NCBI GenBank assembly: GCA_035252155.1 | Contig: DATFDL010000638.1 | Span: 1 to 7,128, forward strand | Direction of reading: 5' to 3' | Length of the DNA stretch: 7,128 nucleotides | DNA from: JAICLL01 sp035252155 | GTDB lineage: Bacteria > Planctomycetota > Planctomycetia > Pirellulales > JAICIG01 | Part shown: positions 1 to 5,783 of the stretch, piece by piece | Layout of the letters: the number at the start of each line of letters is the position of its first letter | How positions within the stretch are numbered: the stretch's first letter is position 1 | Made by a program: the position numbers and the translations under genes | The notes under the pieces: model-generated | The model's input: the letters and a program-made list of their open reading frames with translations, nothing else | Told to the model about the DNA's origin: nothing | The model's database searches: none

Positions 1-469
1 CCAGGTCGTGATAGCTAGCCGAACTTTGGCTCGACGGGGTCGGCCGACGGGGCGCCGCGCGGGGCGCCGCGGGGGAGGATTGGGTGGGTTGAGGCACGGT
101 CGCCGGTTCGGCCGCCGAGCGCTGACCCCCGCGATCGTCGAGAGGCGCCAGCCCGATGTCGGGCCCCGAGCCGCCGCTGGACGGACGCCGCGGGGCCGTG
201 CGCTGCTGTCTCAGCTCAGTGTCATAGCGCGCTCGCTTGGCCGGATCGAGCAGGCACAAGCGGGCCGCCGCGATTTCGGTGAGCAGCCGCGTGGCCTCAG
301 CGCCGTACTTGCCCGACTGGAAGTTACGGACAAACGCGCTCTGCCGCACGGCGGCGGCCTCGATCACCTCAGGGTCTTGCTCGTCGGGCGCGATGCCCAG
401 CAGTTGATAATGGTTCGGCGGCCGTTGGTCCTCCGGAATTCCCAGCCATTTCCGGTATGGATCGAACAT
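1..469 (-). CDS. Degenerate J-domain-like planctomycetal protein, N-terminal part (3' end beyond window)
   Basis: Partial gene read leftwards from ATG at 467-469. It stays open for 156 codons and leaves the window at base 1. Residues 2-26 contain FDPYRKWLGIP and PPNHYQLLGI, a module I recall at the start of many planctomycetal proteins. Residues 19-83 resemble a J domain: NHYQLLGI matches the DYYELLGV opening, residues 33-50 match helix II, and residues 61-83 end in LLDPAKRARYD, as in the classical LSDPEKRARYD. The HPD tripeptide expected after helix II is absent; the sequence there is FVRNFQSGKYG. Residues 88-150 are a low-complexity Pro/Arg/Ser/Gln/Ala tail, probably a flexible linker to a domain outside the window. 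The start matches the family's usual start, but no Shine-Dalgarno sequence precedes it, and the frame stays open upstream without another ATG nearby. It is divergent from an Hsp70 gene, which suggests a chaperone-linked role (inference). The cellular location cannot be judged from this fragment. Confidence 0.85.
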   Translation of the reverse strand, partial: MFDPYRKWLGIPEDQRPPNHYQLLGIAPDEQDPEVIEAAAVRQSAFVRNFQSGKYGAEATRLLTEIAAARLCLLDPAKRARYDTELRQQRTAPRRPSSGGSGPDIGLAPLDDRGGQRSAAEPATVPQPTQSSPAAPRAAPRRPTPSSQSSASYHDL

Positions 470-590
470 CGTTTTCGCTTGCCCAGCCGAAGGCCCCGTA
501 GGTAATCTGATAAGTGACTTGCCGCGCGTGGCGATACTCTCCAATGTACGACGAACCGAGCAAGATCGGTAGCCAGGCCGAGGACGACGG

Positions 591-619
591 GGCGAAGAGG
601 CGACAAGGCGAAGAGGCGA
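591..619. repeat. Two direct copies of a 13-bp GGCGAAGAGGCGA unit
   Basis: GGCGAAGAGGCGA occurs at 591-603 and again at 607-619. The copies are identical, with 16 bp start-to-start. They lie about 90 bp upstream of the Hsp70 start codon, inside the shared divergent promoter region. They could be paired protein-binding sites or simple slippage-type repetition in purine-rich DNA. The sequence alone does not decide. Confidence 0.6.
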
Positions 620-626
620 GGTAGTC

Positions 627-643
627 CGGGGCCTTGTGCCCCG
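627..643. repeat. Small perfect GC hairpin upstream of Hsp70
   Basis: CGGGGC (627-632) pairs with GCCCCG (638-643) around the 5-base loop CTTGT. No T-run follows on either strand and no gene ends here, so it is not an obvious terminator. It lies between the direct repeats and the Hsp70 start. It may be a fragment of a dispersed palindromic element or part of the 5' leader. Confidence 0.5.
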
Positions 644-710
644 CCGATGAGCGTTCGGCGAACCTACAAGCTGTCCGGCAGCATACTTCGCCCCAACGAT
701 TGTTTTCACA

Positions 711-2645
711 ATGGCAACCAATCTTCGTCAGCTTTTAGAAAAGAACGGCCTGGAATTCCTCGGGCCCGTGGCCGAGCAGTTGGTCGGCCGGCCGGCATTA
801 GCGGTGACCGACGACGACCAATATCGCCAGTTGTTCGTTGGGCCGGCGTGGCAGGCGGCGCCGATGCAGCTCAGGTTGCTTGAGCCGGAGGCGCTGCGCT
901 GGGAGGAATTCTGCCTGGCCTTGCGCCTACAGGTTTTCGATACGGCGAATGGCAGAATTGCGTTGTCGCCAAACTGGCAGGCCGCCGCGGCTCAACTTGC
1001 CAATCAATTCGGCGACAACGGCGAAGCCGCCTCGGCTGAAACGACCTCGGCTGCTGCATCATCGCCCTTGCCGACCGACGATCAGGCTCCCAAGCCCGCG
1101 CCGGCCGTTGGCATCGACCTGGGCACGACCTATTCGGTCGTCGCTTATCTCGACGGGCAGGGCCGGCCGGTGAGCATCCCTAACACCAACGGCGACCTGC
1201 TCACGCCCAGCGTGGTGCTGTTCGATCGTGACGGCACAGTGGTGGGCCGCGAAGCAGTGCTGGCCGCGTCGATCGAGCCTGATAAGGTGGCCGACTGCGT
1301 CAAGCGCGACATGGGCAAAAAGTATTTTCACCGGCCCATCGGCGGCGAACGCTTGCCGCCTGAAGTGATTTCCAGCTACATCTTGCGCCGTCTCAAGTCT
1401 GACGCCGAGCGCAAGCTGGGGCCGATCCGCAAAGCCGTCATCACCGTGCCGGCCTATTTCGACGAGCCGCGGCGGCGGGCCACGATGGATGCCGGGCGGC
1501 TGGCAGGACTGGAAGTGCTCGACATCCTTAACGAGCCGACCGCCGCCGCGATCCTGTATGGTTATCAGGAGGGTTTTCTCGATCGGTCGGGTAAGGTGGC
1601 GGCCGATCGCCCGTTGCGGGTGCTGGTGTACGACCTCGGCGGCGGCACCTTCGACGTAACCGTGGTCGAGATGGGCAATCAATCGTTCCGGGCCATCGCC
1701 ACCGACGGCGACGTACAGCTTGGCGGCAAGGACTGGGACGAAAAGCTGGTCGAGATGGCCGCCGAGATGCTCGTACTCGAATTGGGCGAGGATCCGCGCA
1801 ATGACCCTGAAACGGTGCAAGACATGTGGCTAGCCGCCGAAGCCGCCAAAAAAACGCTTTCGGAGCGGACCAAAGCTACGATGTTTGTCAATTATCAGGG
1901 GCGGCGGCATAAGGTGGAGCTGACTCGCGACGAATTCGAGGAAGCCACGGCGCCGCTGGTCTTGCGCACCCGCACCACGGCCGAGATCGTGGTGATGCAG
2001 GCCGGATTGACGTGGGCCGACATCGATCGCGTGGTGGTCGTCGGCGGCGCGACGCGCATGCCGATGATTCGTCGCATGCTCGAAGAACTGGCGGGCCGAA
2101 CGATCGACCTGACCGTCTCGGCCGACGAGGCCGTGGCTCACGGCGCCGCGCTCTATGCCGATCTGCTGCTGCAAAAGCAGGGCATCGGCGGCGGGCACAC
2201 GCAATTTGCGGTGACCAACGTCAACTCGCACAGCCTGGGCGTCATTGGCACCGAGCCTGCGAGCGGCCGGCAACTGAACCGCGTGATTATTCCCAAGAAT
2301 TCGCCGCTGCCCGCCGCGTCGTCGCGCCGTTTTAAAACCTCGCAGCCGAACCAGTCAAGCGTCAAAGTCTGCGTGGTCGAGGGCGAGAGCGAATTGCCCG
2401 ACGCCTGCATCGAGGTGGGCGTGTGCGTGATTCGCGACTTGCCGCCGAACCTGCCGGCCGGTTCGCCCGTCGAGGTGCGCTATCTTTATGGTGCGAATGG
2501 CCGCTTGCAGGTGACCGCCACGCTGGTGGGCCACGACGCCCAGGTAACGACCCAATTCATGCGCGACAACAGCCTGTCGGACGACGACCTGTTGTTGTGG
2601 GCCGAGTGCCTATCCGCCGAGGCGGAGCGGGCGGAGACGCTGTAA
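711..2645 (+). CDS. Atypical Hsp70 (DnaK-like) chaperone with N-terminal extension and truncated lid
   Basis: Encodes 644 residues of a cytoplasmic ATP-dependent Hsp70-family protein. The ATPase domain is complete: GIDLGTTYSVVAY at 134-146 (phosphate 1), VKRDMGKKYF at 197-206 with the lysine matching DnaK Lys70, ITVPAYFDEPRRRATMDAG at 244-262, NEPTAAA at 274-280, DLGGGTFDVT at 308-317 (phosphate 2), LGGKDWDEKL at 337-346, VGGATRMP at 444-451 (adenosine site) and DEAVAHGAA at 472-480. The substrate-binding beta-sandwich spans about 506-608 (SHSLGV to YLYGANGRLQVTATLVG). Two parts differ from DnaK. About 130 residues precede the ATPase domain: a possibly folded region (1-100) and an Ala/Ser/Pro linker (101-132). 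Only about 35 residues follow the beta-sandwich, so the helical lid is nearly absent. The linker at 491-505 reads TQFAVTNVN instead of the usual VLLLDV-type segment. ATG 711 is the only plausible start after an in-frame stop at 648-650; no Shine-Dalgarno is visible. I do not call it dnaK because of these differences. Confidence 0.95.
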   Translation: MATNLRQLLEKNGLEFLGPVAEQLVGRPALAVTDDDQYRQLFVGPAWQAAPMQLRLLEPEALRWEEFCLALRLQVFDTANGRIALSPNWQAAAAQLANQFGDNGEAASAETTSAAASSPLPTDDQAPKPAPAVGIDLGTTYSVVAYLDGQGRPVSIPNTNGDLLTPSVVLFDRDGTVVGREAVLAASIEPDKVADCVKRDMGKKYFHRPIGGERLPPEVISSYILRRLKSDAERKLGPIRKAVITVPAYFDEPRRRATMDAGRLAGLEVLDILNEPTAAAILYGYQEGFLDRSGKVAADRPLRVLVYDLGGGTFDVTVVEMGNQSFRAIATDGDVQLGGKDWDEKLVEMAAEMLVLELGEDPRNDPETVQDMWLAAEAAKKTLSERTKATMFVNYQGRRHKVELTRDEFEEATAPLVLRTRTTAEIVVMQAGLTWADIDRVVVVGGATRMPMIRRMLEELAGRTIDLTVSADEAVAHGAALYADLLLQKQGIGGGHTQFAVTNVNSHSLGVIGTEPASGRQLNRVIIPKNSPLPAASSRRFKTSQPNQSSVKVCVVEGESELPDACIEVGVCVIRDLPPNLPAGSPVEVRYLYGANGRLQVTATLVGHDAQVTTQFMRDNSLSDDDLLLWAECLSAEAERAETL

Positions 2646-2646
2646 G

Positions 2647-4143
2647 CTACATGCTCGGCCGAGCGAACAGCCAGTTGTTGTCGGCCGGAGCGAACAAGGC
2701 CCGGAACGGCGTATTGTGAACACCGTGCGGCTTGCGGCCCGGATACCACACGATGTTGAACGTCAGGTTCCAGGCCTGTTGGGCGCTGCCACCCGCGGTC
2801 GAACCGGCGCCGGGTATCAAGTAGTTGTACCAGGCCCACAGGTCCCACTGGTTCGACAGTGGCAGGCGAACATCGCCACCCAAGTCGCCGCCCTTGTTGC
2901 CGGTGGCACCGGCCCAGAGCCGGCCTTGGCTGCCATTGGCGAAGTTGTAGCGGTAAAAGGCGTTGTACAAGTCGATCGTTCGGTAACCAACGGGCACGCC
3001 TGCCACCACATCGTGTCCGTCGTGAACATGATAGGCGCCCCAGTAGCCGAATTCGTGGCCGGCCAACGTCAGGTAGCTGAGCTCCATGCGAACCTGTGCG
3101 ACGGAATACTTGGTGTAAAAGGTGTCGTGCATGTAGTCGAAGACAGCGCCGCCTTGCAGCCCGTAGCCGGCGTGCGCCCGGCGGAAAATGCCGGCGGTGA
3201 AGAATTGCTGGTTTCGGCTTACGCCCTTGGGGCCGATGATCGTGGATCCCTGAAAATCGCTCTGCAAAAACGTCGCCCCAACCTGATAGCCCAGGCCCAG
3301 CGGCGCCAGGCCGAGCCAACGACCGAACTGGCCCGAAAGGTTCACCCCCTCGTGGTAGCCGAAGTTGCCGGATCCTAGATCGACCGGGGTCTGAAAACCC
3401 TGCGGTCCGACGAACAGCGCGATCTCATCGACCCAATGCCGCGGAATGCAAATGCCGTCGCAGGGCACCGGCGGTCGCGAGGAGCTCCCCAGATCGTAGT
3501 AAGGGCTGATGGGGCCGGCGAAAGGAACTTTTCCACAACTATTGCAAGCGCCGAAAACCGATCCGTCCCCGTCGTCACCGATGATCTCGCCGTCCTCGAC
3601 CACCGTGCCGTCTTCCATCATGTCGCCGTCGACGATTGCCCCGTCGAAGACCTGTGAATCGTCTTGAAAGATACTGCTCGGCGAGCGCGGCGACAGCGTT
3701 CCGGTCGCCGTGCGATCGAGAACGCCAGGTCCGATGCTCTCGCCGCTCGAAAAGTTGGGCTCTTCGATAATGATGTCGCCTTCTTGAGGTTCGATCTGCT
3801 GGCCGGCTTGATGTCGGATCACTCGGCCGCGCCGACCGGCCACGGGCGAACGCTGCCAATTGGGAACAAACGGGCTGGGCGACAGTCGCGGCGAGCGCGA
3901 GCGCCTCGTGTTGGGCATTACCGTGGTTCTTGGGGCTGTCTTCGACTTGATCACCGGCCGCTTTTCCGGCAGAGACTCCGCCGCTTGAGATTCCGACGGC
4001 GAAAATTCGGGCGCGGGCGACGCCAAGGTGCTGCGCGAACGGGCAAACTTTTGAGCTCGCGCGGGAAGGGCGATCCCAAAGACCGCCACCAACCAAGCCA
4101 CCGAAACCGCCCAGCTTCTCCGCTTTTTCCACAGGGGATGCAT
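2647..4143 (-). CDS. Exported protein with acidic DG repeats and probable beta-barrel C-terminal half
   Basis: 498 residues. The start at 4143 is set by GAGGAG seven bases upstream. An upstream in-frame ATG at 4182 would add 13 residues before the signal peptide and is disfavoured. The signal peptide has KKRR at 6-9, a hydrophobic core to about 27 and ARA at 28-30 as a signal peptidase I site. Residues 31-150 are a Ser/Pro/Arg-rich, probably disordered region. Residues 157-194 are an acidic run of DG-based hexads. CNSC at 200-203 and PCDGIC at 227-232 could form disulfides or bind metal. From about 237 the sequence is rich in Gly and aromatic residues with alternating hydrophobics (LFVGPQGFQTPVDLG, GNFGYHEGVNL, TFNIVWYPG near 461-469), the pattern of an outer-membrane beta-barrel. 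It resembles the planctomycetal family I recall as DUF6666, but I could not check this. Molecular function unknown. Its stop lies one base from the Hsp70 stop, convergently. Confidence 0.88.
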   Translation of the reverse strand: MHPLWKKRRSWAVSVAWLVAVFGIALPARAQKFARSRSTLASPAPEFSPSESQAAESLPEKRPVIKSKTAPRTTVMPNTRRSRSPRLSPSPFVPNWQRSPVAGRRGRVIRHQAGQQIEPQEGDIIIEEPNFSSGESIGPGVLDRTATGTLSPRSPSSIFQDDSQVFDGAIVDGDMMEDGTVVEDGEIIGDDGDGSVFGACNSCGKVPFAGPISPYYDLGSSSRPPVPCDGICIPRHWVDEIALFVGPQGFQTPVDLGSGNFGYHEGVNLSGQFGRWLGLAPLGLGYQVGATFLQSDFQGSTIIGPKGVSRNQQFFTAGIFRRAHAGYGLQGGAVFDYMHDTFYTKYSVAQVRMELSYLTLAGHEFGYWGAYHVHDGHDVVAGVPVGYRTIDLYNAFYRYNFANGSQGRLWAGATGNKGGDLGGDVRLPLSNQWDLWAWYNYLIPGAGSTAGGSAQQAWNLTFNIVWYPGRKPHGVHNTPFRALFAPADNNWLFARPSM

Positions 4144-4150
4144 CGAATCG

Positions 4151-4156
4151 CTCCTC
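4151..4156 (-). promoter_or_regulatory. Ribosome binding site that fixes the start of the beta-barrel gene
   Basis: On the minus strand this reads GAGGAG, followed by a 7-base spacer and ATG at 4141-4143. It selects this start over the in-frame ATG 39 bases upstream and gives a normal signal peptide. A TTGACG hexamer at 4238-4243 (minus strand) could be the -35 of the gene's promoter, but the hexamer 17 bases downstream, GAATCC, is a poor -10. Confidence 0.7.
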
Positions 4157-4305
4157 GAAAGGCGTCTGGAGGGCAGGCGCACGGGCCTGCCGCTTCGTAG
4201 ACAGCCAACCTATCGGATTCGATACAACCGAAACTTTCGTCAAAATTTGCGAAACCGGAAAAGTCTACCCATTTTGAAGAACCCTGCAGTTACAGGATCG
4301 CGAAT

Positions 4306-4359
4306 GAACCGGGCTAGGCAAGCAAGGAGACTTGGCTTCGTCCCGGCCTACCCGGTTTC
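4306..4359 (-). terminator. Long imperfect hairpin at the 3' end of the Ig-like gene
   Basis: The arm at 4306-4319 (GAACCGGGCTAGGC) pairs with 4346-4359 (GCCTACCCGGTTTC), with one bulged base and near-complete complementarity. The inner part continues it with AAGCAAG against CTTGGCTT. The right arm covers two bases of the TGA stop (4358-4360) of the minus-strand gene ending there, so in its mRNA the hairpin starts at the stop codon. No U-run follows, so this is either an intrinsic terminator of the U-poor kind or a 3'-end stabilising structure. The rest of the 4144-4357 gap holds only the leader and promoter space of the beta-barrel gene. Confidence 0.5.
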
Positions 4360-5575
4360 ACTTGGATGCAGTGAGCACTGTGAAGTCGATCGTCGTTCGC
4401 TCGGGCTGTCGTGGTCTCCGCGCAGGTCCGGATGCCTCAACCTCGAACTTCCGCGCGATGCTGTTGCCGGCCAAGTCTTCCAAGAGCGTATCGGCCACCA
4501 AGTGGTAGTTGCCGGCCTGCCAAGCCTGGTCGGGCGTGAAACTCCAAGTCGCTTCGCGCTCGCCGGTTTGGACCTCGCCGGGCAACGGCTGGTCTTTGGG
4601 GTCGGTCACCCACAGCATTCGTTCGAGCAACGCCTGATCGAGCGATTCACCGAGCCGGACCACGAGCGGGGCGCGCGAGCCGGCGGCCGGCACGCTCAAT
4701 TGCCATCGCCGCGGTTCAGGACACGATTCATCCGGCGGGCCTACGGAGAAAGGCTTGCGGAACTCCGCTCCAAGCGGCCGACCAGTGGCATCGCGCCAGC
4801 GCCGGTCGATCACCAGCGTGTAGCGCCGGCCCGCTTCGAGCACCGGTCCTTGCTCTTCGCGCGGCTTGAGACCGCGCTTCACACGCGCAGGATCGAGCAG
4901 GAGCGTCAATCGCTTACCGGAGGGATCCCAGAGTTCTTCGCCAATTTCCAAAAACGGCAGATCGAGATCGCTGCCGGCTTCATCAAGCAGGCGGAGATGA
5001 TCGTAGGCTTCGCCGCGGCCCATCGCCGCAGTGAAATGCAGATAAAACTTGAGCTGGTTTTCCGGCAACGTCGCGGCAGTGGGATAGACGGCAGCCACTT
5101 CAGTAGCAGCAGTCGGCGGCCGATCGGGCGCCTGAAACTCTTTGCTGACGGTCGTGCCATCGGCCGCGCGATACTCGGCTTGATACCTCAGGCCGGGCTG
5201 AAGCGGGTACCGCGGCGTAAACCGCAAGCCGCCCGCGATGACTTGGTACGAGCCAAGCATCGCCGGCGCATCGCCGGTTTCGTCGGTGGTGACCACATGG
5301 ACGACGAATCGCTTCGACCAATCATCGCGATTCACGCCGTCGCTCGACGATTCGATCATCAATTCAATGCGGCATTTTCCGGCAACGTCCTGGGCAATGT
5401 GAATGGACGGCGCGTTTGCCTTGCCGCTTGTCGGCTGGTCGAGCTTACGGCCTTCGTTGCCGGACTCGCCCGGCACTTGGCCAGGTTTCGGCGAGACTTC
5501 GGCGGCCGTCAGACATGCCGCCATGAACAGCGCCACCGATACCGCGTAGATGAATTTACGCGCGAGTGACTTCAT
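4358..5575 (-). CDS. Exported protein with three Ig-like modules (Big_5/SbsA-like)
   Basis: 405 residues. The start at 5575 is the first ATG after an in-frame TGA just upstream; the Shine-Dalgarno is weak. The N-terminus (MKSLARKF, then a hydrophobic stretch to C21) is a signal sequence. MAAC at 18-21 could be a non-standard lipobox, or cleavage may be by signal peptidase I near LTAAE, so lipoprotein status is open. After a short Pro/Gly/Ser linker come three beta-rich modules: about 70-150 (LRFTPRYPLQPGLRYQAEY), 158-277 (ENQLKFYLHFTAAM, LEAGRRYTLVIDRRWRDATG) and 290-380 (ATWSFTPDQAWQAGNYHLV, LLEDLAGNSI, KFEVE). The last two share a pattern: a predicted strand, P..G.Y.L, then a D..GN/GR..L turn and F.V. 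This is typical of bacterial Ig-like folds used in cell-surface and extracellular binding or scaffolding. No catalytic motif is visible. It probably acts at the envelope or outside the cell; ligand unknown. Confidence 0.88.
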   Translation of the reverse strand: MKSLARKFIYAVSVALFMAACLTAAEVSPKPGQVPGESGNEGRKLDQPTSGKANAPSIHIAQDVAGKCRIELMIESSSDGVNRDDWSKRFVVHVVTTDETGDAPAMLGSYQVIAGGLRFTPRYPLQPGLRYQAEYRAADGTTVSKEFQAPDRPPTAATEVAAVYPTAATLPENQLKFYLHFTAAMGRGEAYDHLRLLDEAGSDLDLPFLEIGEELWDPSGKRLTLLLDPARVKRGLKPREEQGPVLEAGRRYTLVIDRRWRDATGRPLGAEFRKPFSVGPPDESCPEPRRWQLSVPAAGSRAPLVVRLGESLDQALLERMLWVTDPKDQPLPGEVQTGEREATWSFTPDQAWQAGNYHLVADTLLEDLAGNSIARKFEVEASGPARRPRQPERTTIDFTVLTASK

Positions 5576-5627
5576 GAAGTTTCATCCATCATTCATTTGC
5601 CGTGCTGATGCCTTCCAAACGCACGGA

Positions 5628-5675
5628 CGCGTCGCTGGCGAGCGGCGCGCCCGCGCGTGTCGGCAGCGAGACGCG
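5628..5675. repeat. Imperfect inverted repeat 1 of the spacer
   Basis: CGCGTCGCTG (5628-5637) pairs with CAGCGAGACGCG (5664-5675) with a two-base bulge. The intervening sequence is made almost entirely of GC and can partly fold back on itself. It is the first of three adjacent foldback sequences in this gap. Confidence 0.45.
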
Positions 5676-5680
5676 AACGG

Positions 5681-5705
5681 GCGGGGCGACGTCCACTCGC
5701 CCCGC
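5681..5705. repeat. Perfect 9-bp-stem inverted repeat 2 of the spacer
   Basis: GCGGGGCGA (5681-5689) pairs perfectly with TCGCCCCGC (5697-5705) around a 7-base loop. It lies about 80 bases downstream of the stop of the minus-strand propeller-like gene, so it could help end that transcript. No T-run is present. Confidence 0.6.
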
Positions 5706-5715
5706 GCGGAACGGC

Positions 5716-5733
5716 ACCCCGGCGCGCCGGGGT
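5716..5733. repeat. Perfect 18-bp GC palindrome (inverted repeat 3)
   Basis: ACCCCGGCGCGCCGGGGT is its own reverse complement over all 18 bases. It is flanked by GGAA at 5708-5711 and TTCC at 5733-5736, which can extend the pairing across a small bulge. It lies about 50 bases past the stop of the minus-strand propeller-like gene, a suitable place for a 3'-end structure. It could equally be part of a dispersed palindromic element. Confidence 0.65.
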
Positions 5734-5783
5734 TCCCTACAGACCGTTAGGGGCGCTGCCGAGAACCGACGACCGGCCGTGCC

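Larger units (their letters stand above)
470..710. other. Divergent intergenic region between the J-like and Hsp70 genes
   Basis: These 241 bases must hold the promoters of both divergent genes. I see no convincing -35/-10 pair in either direction. The best plus-strand -10-like hexamer, CATACT at 682-687, has no partner. The visible structure is a 13-bp direct repeat near 591-619 followed by a perfect small hairpin at 627-643, listed separately. There is no CIRCE-type heat-shock operator (TTAGCACTC-N9-GAGTGCTAA), so HrcA control is not supported. Confidence 0.5.
5576..5783. other. Gene-free spacer packed with GC-rich inverted repeats
   Basis: This 208-bp gap lies between the stop of the propeller-like gene and the start of the Ig-like gene, both on the minus strand. 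I see no credible coding sequence. It holds three adjacent inverted repeats (5628-5675, 5681-5705 and 5716-5733). The 50 bases next to the Ig-like start are less GC-rich and are the likely place for that gene's promoter and leader, though I cannot name a clear promoter. Confidence 0.6.

Noticed and set aside
8..505. 165-codon plus-strand open frame at the left edge
   Set aside because: It is Arg-rich and antisense to the J-like gene, whose minus-strand translation shows clear conserved motifs.
364..606. Minus-strand open frames of 64 and 80 codons overlapping the J-like start
   Set aside because: Both are other frames of the same strand. Only the frame starting at 469 gives the FDPYRKWLGIP...NHYQLLGI module.
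470..710. Heat-shock operator (CIRCE) or sigma-32-type promoter before Hsp70
   Set aside because: No TTAGCACTC/GAGTGCTAA inverted repeat and no convincing heat-shock promoter pair could be found.
1059..1820. 253-codon minus-strand open frame inside Hsp70
   Set aside because: It is antisense to the conserved ATPase domain, His/Arg-rich and without motifs.
2716..3378. 220-codon plus-strand open frame over the beta-barrel gene
   Set aside because: It is antisense to a gene with a good ribosome binding site and signal peptide, and shows no domain of its own.
4144..4182. Upstream in-frame start that would lengthen the beta-barrel protein by 13 residues
   Set aside because: It has no ribosome binding site and would place an Arg-rich segment before an otherwise normal signal peptide. 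GAGGAG before 4143 settles the start.
4247..5569. 440-codon open frame on the plus strand, longer than the minus-strand gene it covers
   Set aside because: Its product is Arg/His-rich, has no recognisable domain or signal peptide, and lies antisense to a gene with a signal sequence and three Ig-like modules. It is a by-product of GC-rich third positions.
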